From assembly GCA_017414845.1 (NCBI GenBank), contig JAFQJY010000121.1, forward strand, positions 1 to 5,866: a DNA stretch of 5,866 nt, written 5' to 3'. The notes below the pieces were generated by a model that saw only the letters and a list, made by a program, of their open reading frames with translations, did not search any database and was not told the DNA's origin. The position numbers were made by a program, and so were the translations under genes. Source of the DNA: Alphaproteobacteria bacterium. GTDB lineage: Bacteria > Pseudomonadota > Alphaproteobacteria > RF32 > UBA3637. Positions 1 to 5,233 of this stretch are shown here, piece by piece; position 1 is the stretch's first letter, and every line of letters begins with the position of its first letter.

Positions 1-456
1 AAAATCCTGTCTAGCCTCCTCTGCCTCATATAATTCGTCAGCATAATCCTTACCTTCCGTTTCCTCGTCAACAAAAAACTCCTCTTCCACAAATTTAATA
101 AAATCATCCATATTCAACTCTTCTCCTTTTTCAGACTTATTGAGTTGTTTTTGAATAAAGTCTTTTGTCTTCTCGGAAGAAAAAACCAAAAACTGACGCT
201 CCTTTTGAAGTTTTTCCTTACTAAGCCGTTTAGGTTCATGAAATGCCATTGTTCCGTCCAATCCGATCCCCTCTTCAATAAGCGTCTTCATTGATTCGTT
301 GGCTTTGTTATAATAGGACGTTTTCTGCTCACTGGCGCCCATCTGCTTCAAAAGTGCAAGTAACCGTTGCAAAAAACTCACCGGATACTCAGCCCGTACA
401 GGAGAAGTAATCAATAAAAAACAACTCAATAAAATCAGAAAAAATCCTTTTTTCAT
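1..456 (-). CDS. Exported protein D, N-terminal 152 residues (partial, unknown function)
   Basis: This gene starts at ATG 456..454 and stays open to the window edge, so its C-terminus is missing. I do not recognise the protein. Residues 1-22 form a typical Sec signal peptide: MKK, a hydrophobic core FFLILLSCFLLI, and a cleavage site after PVRA, giving a mature protein that starts EYP. The mature part looks helical and highly charged, with no cysteine, and residues 111-150 are rich in Glu and Asp (for example VEEEFFVDEETE). The ATG shares one base with the TAA stop of gene C (TAATG), and a perfect AAGGAGG lies 7 bases upstream, so the start is secure and translation is probably coupled to C. 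It is the fourth consecutive exported protein of the cluster, which suggests a shared periplasmic or surface role. Whether it belongs to the same family as A, B and C cannot be judged without its C-terminal part. Confidence 0.85.
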   Translation of the reverse strand, partial: MKKGFFLILLSCFLLITSPVRAEYPVSFLQRLLALLKQMGASEQKTSYYNKANESMKTLIEEGIGLDGTMAFHEPKRLSKEKLQKERQFLVFSSEKTKDFIQKQLNKSEKGEELNMDDFIKFVEEEFFVDEETEGKDYADELYEAEEARQDF

Positions 457-1496
457 TATTTATCCTCCTTAGGTTTTTGTTTTATTTTCTCAATCACAGA
501 CGGCAATTCGTAAATAGCATAACTTTCAGCAAACTTCGCACTGAGTTTAGCTGATTCATTTAAGCGAGTCATAGCTTGAAGTTGAAGTTCACCCAATCTT
601 TGATATTTTGACTGAAACGTAGAAGCATTAACAACCCGCTTGAACGCTGCTTTAAACCCGTTTTCAACTTCTCCTTCTTCTTCTTTCTCAGTAATGATAT
701 ATGCTTTTGAAATAGCGTAATTACTAATCATTCCAACGTGTTTCAGGGTATTGTACTCTTTTTTCGTCAATTCATCAACAGCTGCCACAGGTTCTATATT
801 TCTAAACTTTATCGGCGCTTTCAGGTACATTCCCTCCATTTCCGTTGAAACATTCCATTTTTTAAGACGTTCCAATGCCTTGTCTTTTGTTCTGGGAACA
901 ACCATTTGTTCCAAAATCCAATCATGTAATTTCTGACGAGCTTCAGCAATTTTTGTACTTGTTTGTTCCTCTTTTTCCTTTCGAGTTTTCCCGCTTTCCT
1001 CTGTATCATCCTCTTCATCTTCAAGGAGGCCTTGTATCATATCCACGAGTTCCGTATCCATTAAATCAGCCATTAAAGCCGCATCTTCTTCCGCTTCATT
1101 TCCATCTTCTGCTCTCATCAGTCCCATTCGTGTCAACAAAAACGGAACGTAATCCTCTTTAATAATCTGATTCTCAACTTTTGGAAGACTGGACGTAAGT
1201 GTTCCCATTTCCCCGAACAAATCTAGCGCCCCGTTCATATGTTTAGAAACAGGACAGCCACAATAACTTCCCCACCTCGGACAATAGGGACAATATTTAG
1301 GATGACACTTACAATCACACACAATTCCGCTCCCGTTAAGTTCTTTATATGCATACTTCAAGTAATACCCCTCTGTTTCCAAAGACTTCGTCCCATTTCC
1401 GGTTGCAGATGTATCAGACGGGTCATTGACGGCATAACAATCCGAAACACTCAAAAAAAGAACGGATATTACAAAAAAAAGAAATTTAAAAATCAT
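456..1496 (-). CDS. Exported protein C with N-terminal cysteine cluster (346 aa, unknown function)
   Basis: I do not recognise this as a named family. Residues 1-22 are a signal peptide (MIFKFLFFVISVLFL core, likely cut after DCYA). Residues 60-81 hold seven cysteines spaced C-x-C-x-C-x4-C-x2-C-x6-C-x-C, with His65 inside and His86 just after. In the oxidising periplasm this could be a disulfide knot; a metal site is the alternative. Residues 128-180 are very acidic and mixed-charge (LLEDEEDDTEES) and probably flexible. The rest looks helical. The second half carries the landmarks seen in A and B: LxxW at 190-193, AISKAY at 261-266, and L306-x2-M-T-x-L-N313-x4-L-S319, so C is probably a diverged third paralog. 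I chose ATG 1496 over an upstream GTG at 1514 because a G-rich Shine-Dalgarno lies 7 bases before it and the signal peptide then starts properly. It begins 14 bases after the B stop and is followed by D with a 1-base overlap. Confidence 0.88.
   Translation of the reverse strand: MIFKFLFFVISVLFLSVSDCYAVNDPSDTSATGNGTKSLETEGYYLKYAYKELNGSGIVCDCKCHPKYCPYCPRWGSYCGCPVSKHMNGALDLFGEMGTLTSSLPKVENQIIKEDYVPFLLTRMGLMRAEDGNEAEEDAALMADLMDTELVDMIQGLLEDEEDDTEESGKTRKEKEEQTSTKIAEARQKLHDWILEQMVVPRTKDKALERLKKWNVSTEMEGMYLKAPIKFRNIEPVAAVDELTKKEYNTLKHVGMISNYAISKAYIITEKEEEGEVENGFKAAFKRVVNASTFQSKYQRLGELQLQAMTRLNESAKLSAKFAESYAIYELPSVIEKIKQKPKEDK
464..470 (-). promoter_or_regulatory. Shine-Dalgarno site of gene D
   Basis: AAGGAGG on the minus strand, 7 bases before ATG 456..454. 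It is the strongest ribosome binding site in the window and lies inside the last codons of gene C. It fixes the start of D, which begins on the last base of the C stop codon. Confidence 0.85.
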
Positions 1497-1503
1497 TGCT
1501 CTG

Positions 1504-1508
1504 CCCCC
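1504..1508 (-). promoter_or_regulatory. Shine-Dalgarno site of gene C
   Basis: GGGGG (within AAAGGGGGC) on the minus strand, 7 bases before ATG 1496..1494. It decides between this ATG and the GTG at 1514..1512, which overlaps the B stop as GTGA but has only a weak, too-close purine stretch before it. Confidence 0.65.
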
Positions 1509-1510
1509 TT

Positions 1511-2389
1511 TCACTCTTTTTTTGCTTGATATCTTCTGACACGCTCACTGTCTTGTATAGTGGCCAGAGTTCCCGTTGCCAGGAGAGATAAATTGGATGC
1601 TGAACGAATGTTAGACATATTTATTTGAGACATCAATCCCAAAATTGCCCACGTATTCTTACGAAACCTGTCCATTAAATCTTCTGATGCTTCCAAATCC
1701 TGCCGAAACGGCGTTAAAATAACCTCATCAAAATCTGCCAGACGGTACTGAGCCAATAAACCGATAGCGTATGCATCGGCAGCAGCACTGATATAGGCAT
1801 TTTGTATCATTTCACGACGTTCATTCTGTGCAGAAACATTACTGGCTTGCAACAAAGTTTCTTCATTCGTAATTTTTATCGGAATTAAAACTTCCCTGGT
1901 AAACGTTCTGGCCTTCTCTACGATATCCTCATCGTTATACTGAATATTTCCATCACTATCAACAACTTCGTATTCCTCCATTTTATCCTTCAATTTTTTT
2001 GTCAAAAGAGGTTTTGCCCACTCCTGCAACTCTTCAATAGGAATAATTGTCATTTCAAGTTCAATATCCCGATTTCTCTTTTTTCTGGGCTTAGGCTCTT
2101 TTTTATTTCCCCATCCACTAAAAAAGCCACTGTTTCCCTGTTGCGTCGTATCTTCAATTTCCGGTGCAGTTTCAATATTGATAACCGCATGTAATTCCTT
2201 AATAATAAAATCTATCTCCCTTAGCAAACGGGCAGCGCTGACACTATTTTCTCTACTCTTTATCTGCTGTATCAAAACGGCGGGATCCGTTATGTTACAC
2301 CCGCTCGTTACGGCAGCCTTGGCTACATGCGTCAAGGACATCAAGCAAACAATCCAAAGAATTCCTCTAAATAAATGTAACTTTTTCAT
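1511..2389 (-). CDS. Exported protein B, paralog of A (292 aa, unknown function)
   Basis: Residues 1-25 are a Sec signal peptide (MKKLHLFRG, then hydrophobic, cut after AKA). The mature protein keeps one cysteine (Cys31). It appears mostly helical: an N-terminal helix region about 35-72, a basic linker at 96-107 (KKEPKPRKKRNR), then a domain from about 118 to 278 shared with A. Shared points are LQEWAKP at 121-127, an aspartate loop V142-x-D144-x-D146-G-N-I149-x3-D153, AADAY at 203-207, and a C-terminal block at 224-261. In that block I count 24 of 38 positions identical to A by eye. The tail after that is SASNLSLLATGTLATI. The reading frame is open upstream to 2512, but the start at 2389 is preferred because the signal peptide begins there and a G-rich Shine-Dalgarno precedes it; the extension would overlap A by more than 120 bases. 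The A stop is one base upstream. A VirB5/TrbJ-like type IV secretion component is a weak alternative idea based on size, signal peptide and helical tail only. Confidence 0.9.
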   Translation of the reverse strand: MKKLHLFRGILWIVCLMSLTHVAKAAVTSGCNITDPAVLIQQIKSRENSVSAARLLREIDFIIKELHAVINIETAPEIEDTTQQGNSGFFSGWGNKKEPKPRKKRNRDIELEMTIIPIEELQEWAKPLLTKKLKDKMEEYEVVDSDGNIQYNDEDIVEKARTFTREVLIPIKITNEETLLQASNVSAQNERREMIQNAYISAAADAYAIGLLAQYRLADFDEVILTPFRQDLEASEDLMDRFRKNTWAILGLMSQINMSNIRSASNLSLLATGTLATIQDSERVRRYQAKKE

Positions 2390-2390
2390 T

Positions 2391-3233
2391 TTAGAATTCC
2401 CCCCCTTCTTCACCGTCCTTATAGAAAAGATTATCTTCCTCTCCCCTTTCATGGAAATCCATCGGCTGTTTATCCAAAATAGAGGATGCTTGAACTCGTG
2501 TTGCGGAAACACTTAAAATATTATCCAAATTGATTTGAGAGAACAAGGCCAAAATAATCCAAGTGTTCTTTTTAATTCTCTGTTGCAAATCCTCCGAAGT
2601 TTCCAATTCCTCTTTAAAAGGAAGTAAAATACTTTGATTAAAATTTGCCATTTGATATTGCGACGTAATGGAAAGTGAATAGGCATCTGCTACCGCATTT
2701 TTAAGAACTTCAAGCCTTAAATTATTCATAGCATCCAATTTCTCTTTTGTTACCTTTTCTCCTTCAAGAGGAACATAATCATTACCCTTTGTCTTAAAAG
2801 GAAGTAACTCAGTCATTACAAAATCTCTGACCTTTTTAATCTGTGAATCACTCTCTTTCAAGTTACCGTCCCCATCCAAGACATCTGCCTCTTCCAACGC
2901 ATCCTGTAAATCCTCGGATAGAATAGGTTTTGCCCATTTTTTCAAAACCTCACCATAAATAACACCGAATTGCATCTCACCGTAATCCGTTTCACTTTCC
3001 GTGTACTCAGATTCTGTTTCTTCTTCGGAGGGATCACCGACGGCACGATAAAACTCCCGAATGCTTTTAGCTAAATTTTTGAGGTAACTTTTAACGGAAG
3101 CGCCTGCCTGTACTTTTTTAATTTCTTTCATGACCTTTTTACTGTCAGCAACCTTAGTATATGCAACAGCATCACTCATACACGCCAAAGCACAAAAAAA
3201 CAAAAACAATGGAACGACAAAACGCTTTTTCAT
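2391..3233 (-). CDS. Exported protein A, paralog of B (280 aa, unknown function)
   Basis: First gene of the exported-protein cluster. Residues 1-24 are a signal peptide (MKKRFVVPLFLFFCALACMSDAVA, best cut after AVA); the mature protein has no cysteine. A helical, Lys-rich stretch follows at about 27-65, then an acidic Glu/Ser/Thr linker at 69-83. The domain shared with B starts near 94: LKKWAKP at 97-103, an aspartate loop V118-x-D120-x-D122-G-N-L125-x3-D129, AVADAY at 180-185, and a block at 202-239 containing PFKEELETSEDL and NTWIILALFSQIN. The C-terminal 25 residues are polar and acidic and not shared with B. The start has a good Shine-Dalgarno 7 bases upstream and a near-consensus promoter further up. 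Function is unknown; the two cysteines in the signal region do not form a convincing lipobox. Confidence 0.9.
   Translation of the reverse strand: MKKRFVVPLFLFFCALACMSDAVAYTKVADSKKVMKEIKKVQAGASVKSYLKNLAKSIREFYRAVGDPSEEETESEYTESETDYGEMQFGVIYGEVLKKWAKPILSEDLQDALEEADVLDGDGNLKESDSQIKKVRDFVMTELLPFKTKGNDYVPLEGEKVTKEKLDAMNNLRLEVLKNAVADAYSLSITSQYQMANFNQSILLPFKEELETSEDLQQRIKKNTWIILALFSQINLDNILSVSATRVQASSILDKQPMDFHERGEEDNLFYKDGEEGGEF
2399..2407 (-). promoter_or_regulatory. Shine-Dalgarno site of gene B within a G7 tract
   Basis: AAGGGGGGG on the minus strand, about 9 bases before ATG 2389..2387. The seven consecutive Gs also encode the Gly-Gly near the C-terminus of protein A (EGGEF), so one short tract serves both as the end of A and as the ribosome binding site of B. 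Confidence 0.6.
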
Positions 3234-3240
3234 GTCTTTT

Positions 3241-3247
3241 TCTCCTC
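3241..3247 (-). promoter_or_regulatory. Shine-Dalgarno site of gene A
   Basis: GAGGAGA on the minus strand, 7 bases before ATG 3233..3231. With the promoter upstream it gives a very short leader. Confidence 0.75.
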
Positions 3248-3258
3248 TTTCCTTTTAG

Positions 3259-3287
3259 ATTTTACTCCCTTTTTTAGCCTTTGTAAA
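3259..3287 (-). promoter_or_regulatory. Sigma-70-type promoter of the exported-protein cluster
   Basis: On the minus strand the -35 is TTTACA (3287..3282, one mismatch to TTGACA) and the -10 is TAAAAT (3264..3259, one mismatch to TATAAT), separated by exactly 17 bases. A start site near 3252 would leave a leader of about 20 bases ending at the gene A Shine-Dalgarno. It sits in the only intergenic gap of the window (3234-3301), which otherwise shows no operator-like palindrome and no rho-independent terminator for folD. The fit to consensus suggests the cluster can be transcribed strongly by the housekeeping sigma factor. Confidence 0.7.
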
Positions 3288-3301
3288 GAACTTTTTTCAT
3301 T

Positions 3302-4168
3302 TTATCGTATGACACCTTTCTTTTTACCTGCTTTTAATTGCGAAGCTCTCAGTGTGTTTTGCAAAAGCATGGCAATTGTCATCGGGCCGACACCTCCGGG
3401 AACAGGTGTCACATAAGAGGCTTTTTCCATCATTTCCAAAAATAAAATATCACCGACAATTTTTCCGTCAGAAAGTCTGTTTATCCCCACATCAATTACA
3501 ACTGCTCCCTCTTTGATATCCTCTCCTTTTATGAGTCCCGGCTTTCCGACGGCAGCGACAAGAATATCTGCTTGCCGACAAAGTTCGGAAAGATTTTTTG
3601 TTCTGGAATGTGCTTGCGTTACCGTACAGTTTTCTCTTAAAAGAAGTGTTGTAAGAGGACGTCCCACCAATGCAGAACGACCGACAACAACGGCGTGAAG
3701 CCCTTCCGGATGAGGAATAGCCTCTTTAAGCAAACGCATACATCCGAGTGGCGTACAGGGAACAAAAGCAGGCTTTCCGACAACCAAATTCCCGACATTC
3801 ATCGGATGAAGTCCGTCAACATCTTTCAAAGGAGAAATTCTTTCCGTCAGAACGGATGTTTCAATATGTGGAGGAACAGGTAACTGAACTAAAATACCGT
3901 CAATTTCCTCACGTTCATTTAAGGCATCAATTAAATCCAGTACTTGTCCTTGCCCCGTACTGGCCGGCAAATGATATTCTTCAACATCAATACCGACTTC
4001 CTGAGCCATTTTTTTCTTATTTCGTACATAGATTTGACTGGCAGGATGATCACCGACCAACACAACGGCCAACCGAGGTGTTATACCGCTTTTTTTAATT
4101 TCTTCTGCGATTTCTGCCCGTACCTGAGCAGCGATTTTTTTACCGTCTAAAATTTTTGTTTCCACCAT
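3302..4168 (-). CDS. folD: FolD, methylenetetrahydrofolate dehydrogenase / methenyltetrahydrofolate cyclohydrolase
   Basis: Bifunctional cytosolic enzyme that oxidises 5,10-methylene-THF to 5,10-methenyl-THF with NADP and hydrolyses it to 10-formyl-THF, feeding purine and formyl-methionine synthesis. The 288-residue length is that of full-size FolD. The catalytic Y-x3-K pair is Tyr48/Lys52 (YVRNK); QLPVP is at 95-99, DVDGLHP at 116-122, and PCTPLG at 137-142. The Rossmann nucleotide-binding part shows VVGRSALVGRP at 161-171 and HSRT at 187-190; the family signature PVPGGVGPMT is at 255-264. All key residues are present, so it should be active. The ATG at 4168 has GGGAG 8 bases upstream and lies 22 bases inside the DUF167 gene, so its translation is probably coupled. 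It is the last gene of the housekeeping operon. Confidence 0.98.
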   Translation of the reverse strand: MVETKILDGKKIAAQVRAEIAEEIKKSGITPRLAVVLVGDHPASQIYVRNKKKMAQEVGIDVEEYHLPASTGQGQVLDLIDALNEREEIDGILVQLPVPPHIETSVLTERISPLKDVDGLHPMNVGNLVVGKPAFVPCTPLGCMRLLKEAIPHPEGLHAVVVGRSALVGRPLTTLLLRENCTVTQAHSRTKNLSELCRQADILVAAVGKPGLIKGEDIKEGAVVIDVGINRLSDGKIVGDILFLEMMEKASYVTPVPGGVGPMTIAMLLQNTLRASQLKAGKKKGVIR

Positions 4169-4425
4169 AATTCAATCTCCCGTTCTTTTTGTTCATCTGT
4201 TTCTATACGTATCAGTTTACACCGAGAAGTTTCTCCTGTCACGATAAAAATAGAACTTTTTTTAATATCCAGTTCTTTTGCCAAAAAACTAATCAGCGCC
4301 GTATTGGCTTTACCATCAACGGCAGGCGCCCGAAGAGCCACTTTCAGATGTGTCCCGTTCCAAACATCACAAAACCCCTCTTTCTTAGCACCGGGTTGGA
4401 CACGAAGTGCCAGCATGACAGCCAT
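4147..4425 (-). CDS. yggU: DUF167/YggU family small protein
   Basis: A 92-residue member of the YggU/DUF167 family, small single-domain alpha/beta cytosolic proteins whose biochemical role is not established. The family pattern is clear: an early beta strand with LRVQPGAKK at 7-15, the hallmark LKVALRAPAVDGKAN at 27-41, a following helix ALISFLAKEL, and GETSRCK at 64-70, the usual G-x-x-S-R-x-K turn. Length is normal. ATG 4425 is chosen because GGGAGG sits 6 bases upstream; Met4 is a poorer candidate. The gene overlaps rsmA by 41 bases at its start and folD by 22 bases at its end. DUF167 directly before folD is an arrangement I know from alphaproteobacteria. Confidence 0.93.
   Translation of the reverse strand: MAVMLALRVQPGAKKEGFCDVWNGTHLKVALRAPAVDGKANTALISFLAKELDIKKSSIFIVTGETSRCKLIRIETDEQKEREIELWWKQKF
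4177..4181 (-). promoter_or_regulatory. Shine-Dalgarno site of folD
   Basis: GGGAG on the minus strand, 8 bases before ATG 4168..4166, embedded in the last codons of the DUF167 gene. It supports the ATG that overlaps the DUF167 stop. Confidence 0.6.
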
Positions 4426-5233
4426 TCAATTCCTCCCATTTTTTTGCCATTAAACAGAAACCTTCCACAGAAACCTCTTCGGCACGAGCCGTTTCAGACA
4501 CGCCTGCGACCTCACATAAAAGAGATGGATTTCCGAGTTTTTTTAAACTTCCTCTGAGCATTTTACGACGTTGTCCGAATGCAACAGCCGTCACTTTTTC
4601 CATCGCATTGAAAGAAACATTAAACGGCTTTTCTTTTGGTGTCAGGCTTAAAAAAGTAGAAGTCACTTTCGGCGCCGGTGTAAATATGGCAGGATTTAAA
4701 TTCATCAAAATATCTACATCACACAACCATTGCGTCAAAACCGACAAACGTCCGTAAGCCTTATCATGAGGTTGTGCCACCAATCTGTCGGCTACTTCTT
4801 TTTGAAACATCAGAGAAAGCCTTGAAAATCTGCTGATTTGTTTAAGCCATTTTACAAATAAAACCGTAGAAATGTTGTACGGTAAATTAGACGCCAACAC
4901 AATTTTTTCCCCCATAGAAGTCTCGTCAAATTTCAGAGCATCTTCTTCCAAAATCGTCAATCTGTTCGGAAAATCCGAAGATAATTCCTGTAAGGCCTCT
5001 ACACAACGCCTGTCTTTTTCAACAACCGTTAAATCTGCCTTTGAATTTTTAAGAAGCGCTTGTGTTAAACCACCGGGACCGGGTCCTATTTCAAGAATTT
5101 TTTGAGGATTCTTATCTGACACGGCAAATCGGGCTAACTTATCCAAAATCTGCGTATCCAAAATAAAATTTTGGCCGAGTGCTTTATTGGCAGAAAGTCC
5201 GTATTTACGAATAATCTCTTTTAAAACATACAT
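4385..5233 (-). CDS. rsmA: RsmA/KsgA, 16S rRNA (adenine1518/1519-N6)-dimethyltransferase
   Basis: Dimethylates two adjacent adenines in the 3' terminal hairpin of 16S rRNA using S-adenosylmethionine, a late quality step in 30S assembly; its loss typically gives kasugamycin resistance. At 282 residues it is near normal length. In order: GQNFILD at 20-26, SAM-binding motif I EIGPGPGGLT at 48-57, acidic VEKD at 71-74, EEDAL at 96-100, catalytic motif NLPYNIS at 116-122, FQKEVADRL at 143-151, FTPAPKV at 184-190, and the C-terminal FGQRRKMLRGSL at 219-230. The ATG at 5233 shares one base with the SurA stop (TGATG), with a weak GGAAAG 6 bases before it, so translation is likely coupled. Its last 13 codons run into the DUF167 gene and encode a tail with three cysteines (272, 278, 282), which is unusual. 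Confidence 0.98.
   Translation of the reverse strand: MYVLKEIIRKYGLSANKALGQNFILDTQILDKLARFAVSDKNPQKILEIGPGPGGLTQALLKNSKADLTVVEKDRRCVEALQELSSDFPNRLTILEEDALKFDETSMGEKIVLASNLPYNISTVLFVKWLKQISRFSRLSLMFQKEVADRLVAQPHDKAYGRLSVLTQWLCDVDILMNLNPAIFTPAPKVTSTFLSLTPKEKPFNVSFNAMEKVTAVAFGQRRKMLRGSLKKLGNPSLLCEVAGVSETARAEEVSVEGFCLMAKKWEELNGCHAGTSCPTRC
4432..4437 (-). promoter_or_regulatory. Shine-Dalgarno site of the DUF167 gene
   Basis: GGGAGG on the minus strand, 6 bases before ATG 4425..4423, inside the 3' end of rsmA. It decides the start and establishes that the 41-base overlap with rsmA is genuine. Confidence 0.7.

Noticed and set aside
821..1024. Second minus-strand frame of 67 codons inside gene C
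   Set aside because: It is an out-of-frame shadow of the Lys/Glu-rich part of C with a low-complexity basic translation and no separate start signal.
1497..1514. GTG start for protein C at 1514, overlapping the B stop as GTGA
   Set aside because: It would put MKGGRA before the signal peptide and lacks a well-spaced Shine-Dalgarno; ATG 1496 has both.
2390..2512. Longer N-terminus for protein B starting at 2512
   Set aside because: It would overlap A by more than 120 bases and bury the signal peptide; ATG 2389 follows a G-rich ribosome binding site and begins MKK plus a hydrophobic core.
3171..3233. Protein A as a lipoprotein, because of two cysteines in its signal region
   Set aside because: Neither LFFC nor LAC sits at a proper end-of-signal position before a polar mature start; a normal cleavage after AVA fits better.
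3234..3301. Rho-independent terminator after folD
   Set aside because: The gap is purine-rich on the coding strand with no GC-rich inverted repeat followed by Ts.
751..4557. Several plus-strand open frames of about 60-120 codons (for example 875-1162, 3748-4098, 4189-4557)
   Set aside because: They lie antisense to well-supported minus-strand genes, show no domain or signal features, and are expected by chance opposite AT-rich coding sequence.
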